Counted from the first letter of the stretch, positions 17,279 to 26,723 are shown. The stretch is DNA of 64,000 nt from Daejeonia sp002484105 (GCF_051175565.1 NZ_CP195105.1:2480001-2544000); one strand, 5' to 3'. Numbers and translations are program-made. The notes: generated from the letters alone by a model not told the origin.

Positions 17279-17473
17279 AAACCTGCAGCTAACATGGTAT
17301 TTGCAAAATGCGGGGTGAAAACCAAGTTGTTCTGCTCGATTTTTTTAGTCGCAATTTGCTTTTCATATTACTTTTTTCTTTAAATTAGTCATCTGAAAAA
17401 GCAATTTGCTCAGCTCGGTTGAAATTGAACTTTTCGTTCATTTTCGCCCGCACTTCGCAAATACTTTTTCGTT
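17279..17473 (+). repeat. attC-like site 2
   Basis: 3' arm ends CTGCAGCTAAC and pairs with the start of cassette 2, GTTAGCTGCA; GTATTTGC/GCAAATAC outer stem; crossover 17471/17472. The right end reads TTTTTCGTT, one C shorter than usual. Confidence 0.85.
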
Positions 17474-17499
17474 ATGTGTAATCGTATCTAAAATTGCGT

Positions 17500-17507
17500 T
17501 ATATTTG
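17500..17507 (+). promoter_or_regulatory. Own -7 box of cassette 3
   Basis: TATATTTG matches the Bacteroidetes -7 consensus 48 bp before the gene. The upstream box is not well conserved, so this is a partial promoter match within the cassette. Confidence 0.45.
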
Positions 17508-17555
17508 AAAATCAACATTTTACCTTTCCAAAAATACAATTAAACTAAAAACTCA

Positions 17556-18635
17556 ATGGAATCAGATTTAAAACTAAAACTTGAGCAACTCTTTCAAAGA
17601 GTTGACACTCTAAAAGAACAAATCAATACGGAAGAAGCAACAAAAAATGCTTTTGTTATGCCTTTCATTCAAATTCTTGGATATGATATTTTTAATCCAA
17701 CTGAAGTAATTCCTGAATTCATATGTGATATTGGAACTAAAAAAGGAGAAAAAGTTGATTATGTTATCAAAAAAGATAATGAACCTATTTTAATTATCGA
17801 ATGTAAACACTGGAAAGAAAATGTTGACGCACATAATTCGCAACTTCATAGATATTATCACGTTTCAAAAGCAAGATTCGGAGTTTTAACAAACGGACAT
17901 ATTTATAATTTTTACGCTGATTTGGAGAAACCAAATATAATGGATGAAAAGCCTTTCTTTACTTTAGATTTGTCCAATCTAAAAGAAACCAGCTTAAAAA
18001 TATTAAGTAAATTTACTAAAAACGGATATAATTTAGAAGGTATTTTAGATTCTGCTGAATCTTTAAAATACATCAAGGCCATCAGAAATGAATTCGAAAA
18101 AGAAATCCAAGAACCTTCAGATGAAATAGTAAGGCTTTTAGTCAACAGATTTTACGAAAAACTCTTAACCGCTTCAAGACTTACAACATTTAAAGAATAT
18201 GCAAAAAGAGCTTTCGCCTTATCTATTAACGAATCTATAAACTCAAGGTTGAAAAACGCTTTAAACATTAACGAAGTCGTTCCATCAAAACAAGAAGAGC
18301 AAATTGAATCAATTGATGAAAATGCAGACAAAGAAACTCCAAAATATATAACCACTGAAGAAGAAATAGAAGGTTCGCAAATTGTAAAAGCAATCTTAAG
18401 AGAAATTTTACCAGCTTCAAGAATTGCGTTCAGAGATACACAATCATATTTTGGAATTTTATTGGACGACAATAACAGAAAACCTTTATGCAGACTTCAT
18501 TTCAATTCATCAAATAAATATTTGGAATTGTTCAATAACGGGAAAGATAATGGAGAAAAAAAATTATTGAGTTCAATTGATGATATTTACAATTTTAAAA
18601 CAGAATTACTAGAAACTGTAAAAAATTACGAATAA
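17556..18635 (+). CDS. Restriction endonuclease-like protein with HsdR N-terminal fold, cassette 3
   Basis: 359 aa. The N-terminal third resembles the type I restriction HsdR_N nuclease domain, with a PD-(D/E)xK site: D68 in EKVDYV, then E82 and K84 in LIIECKHW, followed by the conserved QLHRYYHVSKARFGVLTNG region. No helicase follows, so it is a stand-alone nuclease-like protein. The C-terminal part (about 265-359) holds a second beta-rich domain (SRIAFRDTQSYFGILLDD) common in such Bacteroidetes proteins. A defence role is plausible but inferred. Confidence 0.82.
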   Translation: MESDLKLKLEQLFQRVDTLKEQINTEEATKNAFVMPFIQILGYDIFNPTEVIPEFICDIGTKKGEKVDYVIKKDNEPILIIECKHWKENVDAHNSQLHRYYHVSKARFGVLTNGHIYNFYADLEKPNIMDEKPFFTLDLSNLKETSLKILSKFTKNGYNLEGILDSAESLKYIKAIRNEFEKEIQEPSDEIVRLLVNRFYEKLLTASRLTTFKEYAKRAFALSINESINSRLKNALNINEVVPSKQEEQIESIDENADKETPKYITTEEEIEGSQIVKAILREILPASRIAFRDTQSYFGILLDDNNRKPLCRLHFNSSNKYLELFNNGKDNGEKKLLSSIDDIYNFKTELLETVKNYE

Positions 18636-18638
18636 AGC

Positions 18639-18835
18639 ACGACTACACATAACATACTATTTGCAAAATGCGGGGTGAAAACCAAGTTGCTCTACTCTAC
18701 TTTTTTTGTCGCAATTTGCTTTTCATATTACTTTTTTCGTTATTTTAGCAATATGAAAAAGCAATTTGCTCAGCTTGGTTGAAATTGAACTTTCAGTTCT
18801 TCTTTCCCCCGCACTTCGCAAATACTTTTTCCGTT
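18639..18835 (+). repeat. attC-like site 3
   Basis: 3' arm CGACTACACATAAC pairs with the start of cassette 3, GTTATGTGTA, apart from position 11. GTATTTGC-class stem, starting AACATACTATTTGC. Crossover 18833/18834. Confidence 0.85.
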
Positions 18836-18891
18836 GTCCGCAATTTTACCAAAACCCCGTCAAAATAAAGTAAAACGAATAAATTTATAAA

Positions 18892-19365
18892 TTGAAAGGA
18901 AATAAGTATCTAATAATATTTTGTATTATATACAATTTAATTACTTTATTTTTAATTGTAAAAATGATACAAGACCAGAGTTCATCTCTCGGTTATGTTC
19001 TAATTTTCTTTCCTGCATTTTGGATTATTTCAGGAATAATTTTGGGAATTTTGTTTTGGAAAAAAATAATTAACAATAAAGGAATTATTAATAAAATTCT
19101 AATCTTCTTTTCAACTCCACTTGCACTTTTAACTTTTGAATTTTTCAAAGCTAACTTTACTGATTCTCAATATATTCTTGGTACAAGAGAATATGACTAT
19201 AAAAACGAAAGATATAGAGAAAAAACTTATGAATATTCAGTTGGCGGACAAACACAGCGAATAGAATTTTACAAATTAGGTTCGGATTGGGAAAAAGATA
19301 GTATTTGGATATATTATAATAAAGATGGAACCGTAAAAAAGAAAATTGACTACCGAAAAAAATAA
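18892..19365 (+). CDS. Small membrane protein, cassette 4
   Basis: 157 aa from a TTG start; an earlier start is not available in frame. Three membrane segments (about residues 5-25, 33-57, 65-83) are followed by a soluble tail with Tyr/Lys-rich repeats resembling MORN-type beta hairpins (IWIYYNKDGTVKKKIDY). No family recognised. The cassette's attC-like site is split by the first IS91-like element. Confidence 0.7.
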   Translation: MKGNKYLIIFCIIYNLITLFLIVKMIQDQSSSLGYVLIFFPAFWIISGIILGILFWKKIINNKGIINKILIFFSTPLALLTFEFFKANFTDSQYILGTREYDYKNERYREKTYEYSVGGQTQRIEFYKLGSDWEKDSIWIYYNKDGTVKKKIDYRKK

Positions 19366-19379
19366 AAAACTGCGTACAA
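19366..19379 (+). repeat. attC-like site 4, left part (split by IS91-like element)
   Basis: The arm AAAACTGCGTACAA stops after AA of the AAC box; the missing C resumes at 21800. The arm complements the start of cassette 4, GTTGTCCGCA, with one extra mismatch. Confidence 0.75.
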
Positions 19380-19613
19380 TAGCTAAGTTTTCGTTGCGTG
19401 CGCAGCACGAACAATGAAAACCCTGTTGAACGGAACCTTCGGCAGCTTTTGGTTGGGTATTTTCCCACACTATGGGTTTATCGACAAAAGATTTTTAGAG
19501 ATACAAGAGACTTTGAGAAGAGTCTCTTTTTTTGTGGGTGATTTTGGCGAGTTTTTCTTGGTTTTATCGTGCTTTCCTTCACGTTAGGTTAACATTTCCC
19601 TTACCCAAATCCG

Positions 19614-20780
19614 CTAAAATGCAGATTTAGGAGCAGGTAAATTTCGGCTCATCTCCAAAAACCAACTTGGCGGACCTCGTAGATCGAACGTGGCAATCGT
19701 CACAAGATTTCCATCTTTACAACACGTACATTTCGGCTGAAAAGCTTTTGGCGGAAGCTTTTCTTTGGGCTGGATGCCTAAATTTTGTTGTAGATTTTTA
19801 AGTTTGATACGCTTCCAGGTGCTGCTCAAAAAACCATAATGACGGATTTTTACAAATCTTTTCGGTAAAATATGCATCACAAAACGGCGGATAAACTCTT
19901 CATGGCTCAAAACCATCTGCTTTTTGATGCCTTTTTGGCGGTAATCTTTGTAAGAAAAAGTTACCGTTTCCGCGTCAATTTTCCTGATTCTCTGGTTGCT
20001 GATGGCGATTTTATGCGTGTATCTGCCCAAATATTCTACCACAGATTTTGGGCTTCCAAAAGGCTTTTTGGCGTAAACAACCCAAGACTTTTCCCACAGA
20101 TTTTGCCTGATTTTGGTATACTCTTCAAAGTTTTTATCTTTTAATTTCTCACAAAATTTAGCCCTGAAAACTTTACTCAAAGCCTTTACCGGAAACAAAA
20201 ATTTGCCGTCTGAACGTAGATTTTTCCAAGCTCCGCTTTCATCCACTCCACCGCCCGGAACAATGCAGTGCAAATGCGGATGAAGGCTCAGATTCTGCCC
20301 CCAAGTGTGCAAAACAGCAATCATTCCCATTTTTAAACCTCGATTTTCACCAAACGTTTGAAGCGTTTCCCAGGCAGATTCAAATAAAAAATCGTACAAC
20401 ATTTTGGGCTCGTGAAGCGCGGTTTTGTTCAATACATCAGGAAGCGTAAAAACCACGTGGAAATAAGGTACCGGAAGCAGTTCGGTTTCCCGATTTTCAA
20501 TCCATTGCTCTCGGTTTTTGCTCTGACATTTTGGGCAATGACGGTTTCGGCAGGAGTTGTAACTGATGCTTACATTTCCACATTCATCACAAGCGTCAAT
20601 ATGACCACCCAAAGCAGAGGTACGGCATTTTTTCAACGCTGAAAGTGTTCGTAATTGCCAAGAATTAAGTCCTAAATCTTCCAATTTTGAACCTAATTTG
20701 TTTAAAACATCGGCGACTTCGTATTGAGGTTGAGATTGAGGTTGAACTGACTGTTTTTTTGAGGTTTTTAAACCGCTCAT
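19614..20780 (-). CDS. IS91-family Y2 transposase, copy A
   Basis: 388 aa starting at the ATG that overlaps the recombinase stop. An N-terminal zinc-binding part (CDEC, then CRNRHCPKC, residues 64-85) precedes the HUH single-strand nuclease domain: HPHLHC with H169 and H171, and the paired tyrosines Y250 and Y254 in VEYLGRYTHKIA. This matches rolling-circle IS91/ISCR transposases. The longer in-frame opening upstream overlaps the recombinase gene and is unlikely to be used. Confidence 0.92.
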   Translation of the reverse strand: MSGLKTSKKQSVQPQSQPQYEVADVLNKLGSKLEDLGLNSWQLRTLSALKKCRTSALGGHIDACDECGNVSISYNSCRNRHCPKCQSKNREQWIENRETELLPVPYFHVVFTLPDVLNKTALHEPKMLYDFLFESAWETLQTFGENRGLKMGMIAVLHTWGQNLSLHPHLHCIVPGGGVDESGAWKNLRSDGKFLFPVKALSKVFRAKFCEKLKDKNFEEYTKIRQNLWEKSWVVYAKKPFGSPKSVVEYLGRYTHKIAISNQRIRKIDAETVTFSYKDYRQKGIKKQMVLSHEEFIRRFVMHILPKRFVKIRHYGFLSSTWKRIKLKNLQQNLGIQPKEKLPPKAFQPKCTCCKDGNLVTIATFDLRGPPSWFLEMSRNLPAPKSAF

Positions 20781-21637
20781 TTTTTCCCAAATTCTGAAAA
20801 AAGGGTATCGAGCGGTGAAAAGAGTTTTTGGGTTGAAAGCTGGGCAATTTGAAGATAAACCAGCGTGGTATCGATACTTTCGTGACCGAGAAGATTTTTG
20901 ATGCTCAAAATATCCATCCCATCTTCCAGAAGATGCGTCGCAAAACTGTGCCGAAGCGTATGGACACTCACTTCTTTCAGGATATTTGCCGTTTTTGATG
21001 CCTGCTTTACCGCCCACTGAACGCCGCGCTGGGAGTAACGGGAATCGAAATCGCCACCAGCACGCCCTCCACGAGGTTCTCCAAAGAGATAATCTTCCGG
21101 TTTTTCCGCTTCGATATACTTTTTGAGCCCACGAATCAGATGTTCGGAAAGTGGTAAATAGCGGTCTTTTTTGCCTTTTCCCTGAACCACTTTGAGTTGT
21201 TTTCGACCAAAATCTAAGTCGCACAAACGGAGATTTCGAACTTCCATACAGCGCAATCCGCAGCCGTAAAGAATGCCGATCAAAATTTTATGTTTTAAAA
21301 GTTTACAGCCGGACAACATCTGCCAAACCTCCTGTTTACTAAGCACTACAGGCAGTTTTTTCTCTCTTTTAATTTCCGGAAGACTCAAATAATCATAGCT
21401 CAAACCTTCCGATTTAAGCAGAAATCGAAGTCCGTAAACGGTGTGTTTAAAATACGACTGTGAAGGTGATTTTGATTTTTTCTGAAGGTAAAAAAGGTAA
21501 TCGTGAATTTGCTCGGGATCCAATTCTGTAGGAATTTTTCCGAAATGTAGCGACACCGCAGCGACGTGTCTGGAGTAATTTTGAAAGGTACTTTGGCTTC
21601 TTCCCAATACAGAAACCGTACGTTCAAACCTATGCAA
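20777..21637 (-). CDS. Tyrosine recombinase of the IS91-like element, copy A
   Basis: At least 286 aa. Catalytic residues R129 (GCGLRCME), K156 (GKGKKDR), H226 and R229 (HTLRH), H252 and Y261 are complete, and the C-terminus carries an LFSPLD motif like the array recombinase. The TTG at 21637 is only the first possible start in frame. The frame stays open upstream (VEELRENKIINQAKREV) to an A8 tract at about 21711-21718, beyond which an ATG (MATKK) lies in the other frame. Expression by slippage on A8 would give the full protein. Confidence 0.85.
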   Translation of the reverse strand: MHRFERTVSVLGRSQSTFQNYSRHVAAVSLHFGKIPTELDPEQIHDYLFYLQKKSKSPSQSYFKHTVYGLRFLLKSEGLSYDYLSLPEIKREKKLPVVLSKQEVWQMLSGCKLLKHKILIGILYGCGLRCMEVRNLRLCDLDFGRKQLKVVQGKGKKDRYLPLSEHLIRGLKKYIEAEKPEDYLFGEPRGGRAGGDFDSRYSQRGVQWAVKQASKTANILKEVSVHTLRHSFATHLLEDGMDILSIKNLLGHESIDTTLVYLQIAQLSTQKLFSPLDTLFSEFGKK

Positions 21638-21799
21638 AAGCTCCGCAAATCCCGGAACTTCGCGCTTTGCCTGATTGATGATCTTGTTTTCTCTAAGCTC
21701 TTCTACACTCTTTTTTTTGTTGCCATTTTACTGATTTTTAATTAGTTTTACAAAGTAACTAAATATAGCGCTGAGAAAGCTACCGAAGGTTTAGTTCAA

Positions 21800-21981
21800 C
21801 ATAGTATTTGCAAAATGCGGGGTGAAAACCAAGTTGTTCTACTCGATTTTTTTAGTCGCAATTTGCTTTTCATATTACTTTTTTCTTTAAATTAGTCATC
21901 TGAAAAAGCAATTTGCTCAGCTCGGTTGAAATTGAACTTTTCGTTCATTTTCCCCCGCACTTCGCAAATACTTTTTCCGTT
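21800..21981 (+). repeat. attC-like site 4, right part
   Basis: Resumes with C-ATAGTATTTGC after the IS91-like element and ends CCGTT; crossover 21979/21980. Confidence 0.8.
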
Positions 21982-22105
21982 GGCAGAAATTTTATAGAAA
22001 GTCGATGGAAAAAGGAAAATCGTCGATTCTGGCAACAGTCGGAATTGCCGAAACAGCGACTTAAAACTTGCTCTGAAAGTAGGCGGAAATTAAACTTTTT
22101 ATTTT

Positions 22106-22480
22106 ATGAAAATTTTTAAATTTTCTTCAGCTTTATTAATTGGAGCTATTTCTTTATCTTCTTGTGCTACAATCTTCACAGGAACTTCTGATTCCATCAC
22201 TTTCAATTCACAGCCAGAAGGCGCTAAAGTCTATGAAGCAGGAATTGAAAAATGCACAACTCCCTGTACTTACAAAGTTTCAAGAAGTTTATCTCAAAAA
22301 ACTATTGAAATGAAAAAAGACGGCTATGAAAACAAAATCTTTACATTGGATTCAAAATTCAACTCTGTTTCTATTCTAAATCTTTTTGGTATTCTTGGTT
22401 GGGGAATAGATGCAGCAACAGGCTCACTTAAAAAATATGATACAAAAGTCTATAATATCGATCTTGAACAAAAGAAATAA
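22106..22480 (+). CDS. PEGA-like lipoprotein, cassette 5 (copy 2 of 3)
   Basis: Identical in protein sequence to the gene at 16013 (lipobox LSSCATI, PEGA-like strand). The identity with cassette 1 begins exactly at GTT: here the preceding bases are the attC-like end CTTTTTCC, not the attI-like sequence. It is followed by its own attC-like site and then a different cassette. Confidence 0.85.
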   Translation: MKIFKFSSALLIGAISLSSCATIFTGTSDSITFNSQPEGAKVYEAGIEKCTTPCTYKVSRSLSQKTIEMKKDGYENKIFTLDSKFNSVSILNLFGILGWGIDAATGSLKKYDTKVYNIDLEQKK

Positions 22481-22538
22481 ATATCAAAAAAATAATCGGG
22501 GTAATATTTTACTCCGATTTTTATTATTGAGCAATACA

Positions 22539-22734
22539 AAAACTTCTGCCAACATGGTATTTGCAAAATGCGGGGTGAAAACCAAGTTGTTCTACTCGAT
22601 TTTTTTAGTCGCAATTTGCTTTTCATATTACTTTTTTCTTTAAATTAGTCATCTGAAAAAGCAATTTGCTCAGCTCGGTTGAAATTGAACTTTTCGTTCA
22701 TTTTCGCCCGCACTTCGCAAATACTTTTTCCGTT
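22539..22734 (+). repeat. attC-like site 5
   Basis: Same as site 1 (cassette copy), arm ending TTCTGCCAAC; crossover 22732/22733, after which the next cassette starts GTTATCTGCC. Confidence 0.85.
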
Positions 22735-22764
22735 ATCTGCCATTTTACAAAAAATCTTGTTTAA

Positions 22765-23598
22765 ATGAAGAAAATAATAATATTCTTAACTTTTTTGATT
22801 TTCTCAATTAATTATTCTCAAATAATTAGCGGAAAAATAACTGATCATAATGGAAATGCAATTTCAAATGCGAGAATTGGAATTGAAAATACAGAATTAG
22901 GAGATATTTCAGACGAAGAAGGAAATTTTAAAATTGATTTTACAAATGTGGATAAAAACAAAAAACTTAAAATTTTCGTGAATGAATTCCTGCCATTTAC
23001 AAGTAAAATTTCAGACTTTATAAGTTCCAACCATAAAATTATCTTGACGGAAAAAGTTATTGATATCGCCCCTATTGTTATCAATCCAAAGAAATACAAA
23101 TTTAAGAATTTGGGTACAACAACAAAGTCAAAAGTAGCATATTGCGGTTATAATTCTGAAAATAAAAATAGACTTTACCAAGAATATGCTGTTAAAATAC
23201 CTAACAAGAAACATTTAAAAATTAAGAAAATCAATGTTAATATTTCTCTTTTTGAGGTTGATGACTCTGCGACATTAATTTTTGATATACAGAACTCAAA
23301 AAATGGATTTCCTGATGACTTAAAATCACTAACTAAAGAAACATTGAAATTAAAAATCACAAAAAATGATATTCTTATGAATACAGTTTCGTTAGATGTA
23401 AATGAAATGAATATTTGGACAAACGAAGATTTTTTTGTTTTGGTTCGTGTTGAGGAAAATTTAAAAGGAAAACTCTATTTTTCGGGGAATATTTTTGCAT
23501 TTTCAAAAGACACATATTATAGAAATTATTATGGAGAATGGAAAAAATTCTCAACAGGCGAACCTTCAATAAATGTGGATGTTCAAATTGAAAAATAA
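22765..23598 (+). CDS. Exported CarboxypepD_reg-like protein, cassette 6
   Basis: 277 aa. A signal peptide (about residues 1-18, ending NYSQ) is followed by a carboxypeptidase-regulatory-like beta domain: SGKITDHNGNAISNARIGIE ... ISDEEGNFKIDF, the usual N-terminal domain of Bacteroidetes outer-membrane proteins. The rest (about 110-277) has no recognised family; NRLYQEYAVKIPNKKHLKIKK suggests a beta-sandwich. Likely periplasmic or surface located. Confidence 0.8.
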   Translation: MKKIIIFLTFLIFSINYSQIISGKITDHNGNAISNARIGIENTELGDISDEEGNFKIDFTNVDKNKKLKIFVNEFLPFTSKISDFISSNHKIILTEKVIDIAPIVINPKKYKFKNLGTTTKSKVAYCGYNSENKNRLYQEYAVKIPNKKHLKIKKINVNISLFEVDDSATLIFDIQNSKNGFPDDLKSLTKETLKLKITKNDILMNTVSLDVNEMNIWTNEDFFVLVRVEENLKGKLYFSGNIFAFSKDTYYRNYYGEWKKFSTGEPSINVDVQIEK

Positions 23599-23600
23599 AA

Positions 23601-23795
23601 AAAACGGCAGATAACATGGTATTTGCAAAATGCGGGGTGGAAACCAAGTTGTTCTGCTCGATTTTTTTAGTCGCAACTTGCTTTTCATATTACTTTTTCT
23701 TTAAATTAGTCATCTGAAAAAGCAACTTGCTCAGCTCGGTTGAAATTGAACTTTCCGTTCATTTTCCCCCGCACTTCGCAAATACTTTTTCCGTT
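23601..23795 (+). repeat. attC-like site 6
   Basis: Arm AAAACGGCAGATAAC pairs with GTTATCTGCCATTTT at the start of cassette 6 except position 11. GTATTTGC class. Crossover 23793/23794. Confidence 0.85.
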
Positions 23796-23858
23796 ATACG
23801 ACAGCGTATCAAAAAACACTGTCAAAACGGAAATCATTAACAATTAAATTTTAAAAAA

Positions 23859-24545
23859 ATGAGAAAAACATTTTTATTTTTTGCACTTGCAACTTTTACA
23901 TTATCAACAACATCTTGTTCTAGAGACAATGACGAACCTGCTGTTGAAAATTATTCCATTTCGCCTAATGAAGTCAATATCAAATATGACAAGACTCAAC
24001 AATTTACTGTTAAGAATGGGAGTTCTTCTATAGCAGGAACAGAATTCACGTGGAAATCTTCTGATGAAAAAAGAGGAACTGTAAATAATAGTGGTTTGTT
24101 GACCGCTAACAAAGTGGGAACTTTTCAAGTGACAGCCACTAAAAATGGTAAAACAACAACTGCAAATGTTACCATTTCACCATATCAAAACTTTTTCAAA
24201 GAACCGATAATGGGTTTCGGAAAAACTAAGGCAGAAATTAAAGCCGCAGAAACAAGGCAACTTCAAAATGAAACTGCAACAGGTTTAGCATATAAAGGAG
24301 AAAATAATGATATTTTAAATATTGGATACACTTTTGATAGTTCAGGAAAAATGACATCTGCAATTGCAATTTTTCCTTCTAACACTACTTCTGTAACAAA
24401 TACGACAACATATTATAAAGAAAGATATTTAGTGTTGGATAATCAAAATGGAACAATAATGATGAAAGATTTAGACAATCCAATTTTTATGGGAATGAGT
24501 GTAAATCCAACATTAGGATTTAATGTAATTTACACAAAACAATAA
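23859..24545 (+). CDS. Lipoprotein with BIG2-like Ig domain, cassette 7
   Basis: 228 aa. Lipobox TTSCSRDND, the S-C-S-R-D-D-D form used for lipoproteins in Flavobacteriia. Residues about 32-107 form a bacterial Ig-like (BIG2) domain: SPNEVNIKYDKTQQFTV, WKSSDEKRGTVNNSGLLTA, GTFQVTAT. The C-terminal half is unknown. Predicted surface or periplasmic protein. Confidence 0.83.
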   Translation: MRKTFLFFALATFTLSTTSCSRDNDEPAVENYSISPNEVNIKYDKTQQFTVKNGSSSIAGTEFTWKSSDEKRGTVNNSGLLTANKVGTFQVTATKNGKTTTANVTISPYQNFFKEPIMGFGKTKAEIKAAETRQLQNETATGLAYKGENNDILNIGYTFDSSGKMTSAIAIFPSNTTSVTNTTTYYKERYLVLDNQNGTIMMKDLDNPIFMGMSVNPTLGFNVIYTKQ

Positions 24546-24552
24546 TAAAAAA

Positions 24553-24753
24553 ACGCCGTCGTATAACATGGGTTTTGCAAGATGCGGGGGCTGAAGGAAT
24601 CCTCAGAGAGATTTTAGAAAATACCCGCAAAAAACTTTTCCATTTTTATATTTTTTTGTAATTTTAAAAAATGGAAAAAGTTTTTGCTAGCGTTCGGTTT
24701 CCCCTATAACTTTCGGTTGCAGTATCCCGCACCTCGCAAAGCCCCTTTCCGTT
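24553..24753 (+). repeat. attC-like site 7 (GTTTTGC class)
   Basis: Arm ACGCCGTCGTATAAC pairs with GTTATACGACAGCGT at the cassette start except position 11. The outer stem differs, GGTTTTGC with GCAAAGCC, and the inner stem around CTTTTCCATT/AATGGAAAAAG changes with it. Crossover 24751/24752. Confidence 0.85.
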
Positions 24754-24773
24754 GTGCGACATTTTAAAAAATC

Positions 24774-25193
24774 ATGCTCCAAAACAAAAATCACAGATTA
24801 AATCAAAAAAGTATGGACAAGACTTTAGACGACTTATTAAGTTATCTAAAATCAGTGATGTTTATAGAAGACCAACAATACATTCAATATTTAGTTCCCT
24901 TGGACATTTTCTTTTTTACTTATGGGGAAAACTTAAAAGATGTTCACAATTATAGTGAGCCAAAACTATTCCTTGAAAAATTAAGAACTGATGGTTATGT
25001 CAATTTTGATGATTCAGAAAATGGTTATCAGATAAATTTAAGCGGAGTTGAATTTATCAATAATGGTGGTTATAAAAAAAGAAGTAGTCAAGAAAATTGG
25101 AAACGGTGTTGGGAGTTAATTAAAATTATTGCAATTTTTTTAAACGCTTTATTACTGCTACTTTTCACACTTTACGCTTCTAAACTAGTATAA
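24774..25193 (+). CDS. Uncharacterised protein with C-terminal membrane anchor, cassette 8
   Basis: 139 aa; the ATG at 24774 is 20 bp after the core and an alternative ATG lies at 24813. A soluble part of about 105 residues ends with one membrane helix (IIAIFLNALLLLLFTLYA). No recognised family. It shares its cassette with the next gene 22 bp downstream. Confidence 0.7.
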   Translation: MLQNKNHRLNQKSMDKTLDDLLSYLKSVMFIEDQQYIQYLVPLDIFFFTYGENLKDVHNYSEPKLFLEKLRTDGYVNFDDSENGYQINLSGVEFINNGGYKKRSSQENWKRCWELIKIIAIFLNALLLLLFTLYASKLV

Positions 25194-25215
25194 AAATTTT
25201 AATATAAATAAGATA

Positions 25216-26043
25216 ATGAAAAAACTATTCTTTTTTCTCATTGCAAATCTCACTTTTGCACAAACAAATGAAACACTAAATGATTTAAAAATCAGTGAAA
25301 TCAAAATGGATGAAATTTCTAATAAAGAAAAAGGAATGTCCGAAATTCAAAATGAATTGTTTAAATCTTTTAAATATGAAACTAATTCACAAAAACAAGT
25401 CGATCGAATTGATTTATACTTTACAAAAGACAAAGTACTTTTGAAGAACAAATCTGAAATAATTGACATTTTAAAGAAAAACTTTGGTGAACCTTATGCT
25501 TCTTTTAGTAATACTTATATGTTTAGAAAGAATCTCGAAAAAGCAATTGCTAATATAGACTATGTTGGAGGTATAAAATATTCTTCTATATCATTTTTTA
25601 AATATGAACCAGAAATTTCTGAAAAAGTTGACGAATTTACTGGAAACAAATATACTTCAATAAATAGTTCTGGATATGATGAAGTTTTTGTGAACTACAA
25701 TGATTATTACAGAATAGGTTTTAAAGGTATGGAATCAAAAGAATCAAAAGGAATATTTATGATTATCAATACAAAAAACGATGAATGGAAATTCATTGAG
25801 AATTTGATTTTTTTAAATGATGGACAAACAAATGAAATTGCAATACGTTCAGATAGAGATATTACTAAAGATGGAAAAACGTCTGAAAAATTAGCTGTAC
25901 AACTTCCCGAAGAATTAATTCAAAAAATTATTAACTCAAAATCTAGTAAACTCCGAATTTCAGGGAAAGCAAACGATGATTTAACTTTAACAACATTTGT
26001 TATAGAAACTCTAAGAAGATTAAATAATTATATGTATAAATAA
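25216..26043 (+). CDS. Exported protein of unknown function, cassette 8 second gene
   Basis: 275 aa with a signal peptide (about 1-16, ending TFAQ) and a mixed alpha/beta mature region with no known motif. It lies 22 bp after the membrane-anchored gene, so this cassette carries two genes, unlike most integron cassettes. Confidence 0.72.
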   Translation: MKKLFFFLIANLTFAQTNETLNDLKISEIKMDEISNKEKGMSEIQNELFKSFKYETNSQKQVDRIDLYFTKDKVLLKNKSEIIDILKKNFGEPYASFSNTYMFRKNLEKAIANIDYVGGIKYSSISFFKYEPEISEKVDEFTGNKYTSINSSGYDEVFVNYNDYYRIGFKGMESKESKGIFMIINTKNDEWKFIENLIFLNDGQTNEIAIRSDRDITKDGKTSEKLAVQLPEELIQKIINSKSSKLRISGKANDDLTLTTFVIETLRRLNNYMYK

Positions 26044-26044
26044 A

Positions 26045-26241
26045 AAAACGTCGCACAACATTGTATTGGCAATATGCGGGGTTAAATGTAAAGTAGAAAA
26101 TGTAGAAATATTTATCCGCCGCTGCTTTTCATATTGTTTTTTTTCATAATTTAGACAATCTGAAAAAGCATCGGCTCCGTTTGGTCGTTCTTGAACTTTT
26201 AGTTCTTCGAAATCCCGCACTTCGCCAATACTTTTTCCGTT
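26045..26241 (+). repeat. attC-like site 8 (ATTGGC class)
   Basis: Arm AAAACGTCGCACAAC pairs with GTTGTGCGACATTTT except position 11. Outer stem GTATTGGC with GCCAATAC, inner stem GCTGCTTTTCA with TGAAAAAGCATCGGC. Crossover 26239/26240. Confidence 0.85.
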
Positions 26242-26276
26242 ATCTGTAACCGTATAAAAAGTGCGTTTAAAAACAA

Positions 26277-26699
26277 ATGACAATATTTAAAAAAACTTTT
26301 TTAATTTTTATTTCTACTCTTTTATTTTCTTGCAATAAAAGTGATTCATTGATAGTTAATAAAACTGATCTAATGAAAATAAAAGATAGTATAAAAAAAT
26401 CCATTAATGATAGTATTGCAAAGTTTGACTCAACAAAAGTTTTAATTGGAACAGTAAAATTGAGAAAGAAAACATATGTAAATCTTTACGACAACAACAA
26501 ATGGGAATACAAAAATCAAATTAATACTAAAAAAGTAAAATCAACCAATCAACAAGCCCGTACATTAATACAAAACTTTGAAAAAAATGAAAATGCAGAG
26601 AACACTTATGTATCAAGTGATGTTTGTGGTGCATTAACTAAGAAAGGTGGAAGATGCCAAAGAAAAGTTAAAGGAGGCGGTAGATGTTGGCAACATTAA
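26277..26699 (+). CDS. Lipoprotein with Cys/His-rich C-terminus, cassette 9
   Basis: 140 aa. Signal peptide with lipobox LFSCNKS. The last 25 residues have a compact C-x8-C ... C-x2-H metal-binding-like pattern (CGALTKKGGRC, RCWQH), seen at the ends of many small Bacteroidetes proteins. The middle is charged and helical. Function unknown; 24 bp before the next gene in the same cassette. Confidence 0.75.
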   Translation: MTIFKKTFLIFISTLLFSCNKSDSLIVNKTDLMKIKDSIKKSINDSIAKFDSTKVLIGTVKLRKKTYVNLYDNNKWEYKNQINTKKVKSTNQQARTLIQNFEKNENAENTYVSSDVCGALTKKGGRCQRKVKGGGRCWQH

Positions 26700-26723
26700 T
26701 AATTAAAATTTTAATATCATATT

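Larger units (their letters stand above)
19380..21799 (-). mobile_element. IS91-like element with tyrosine recombinase, copy A
   Basis: 2420-bp unit repeated at 29803 and 50390. Two leftward genes overlap by ATGA: a tyrosine recombinase and a Y2 HUH transposase. All copies sit between AA and C of an attC-like AAC box in the same orientation, without target duplication. The left end holds a GTTTTC...GAAAAC hairpin (oriIS-like, downstream of tnp), and the two ends share a 25-bp inverted repeat (19425-19449 with 21776-21800) with three mismatches, an unusual trait for IS91 elements. Confidence 0.85.

Noticed and set aside
20777..21224. Long N-terminal extension of the IS91 transposase (536 aa)
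   Set aside because: The extra 148 residues are an out-of-frame reading of the recombinase gene; the ATGA overlap at 20777-20780 marks the real start.
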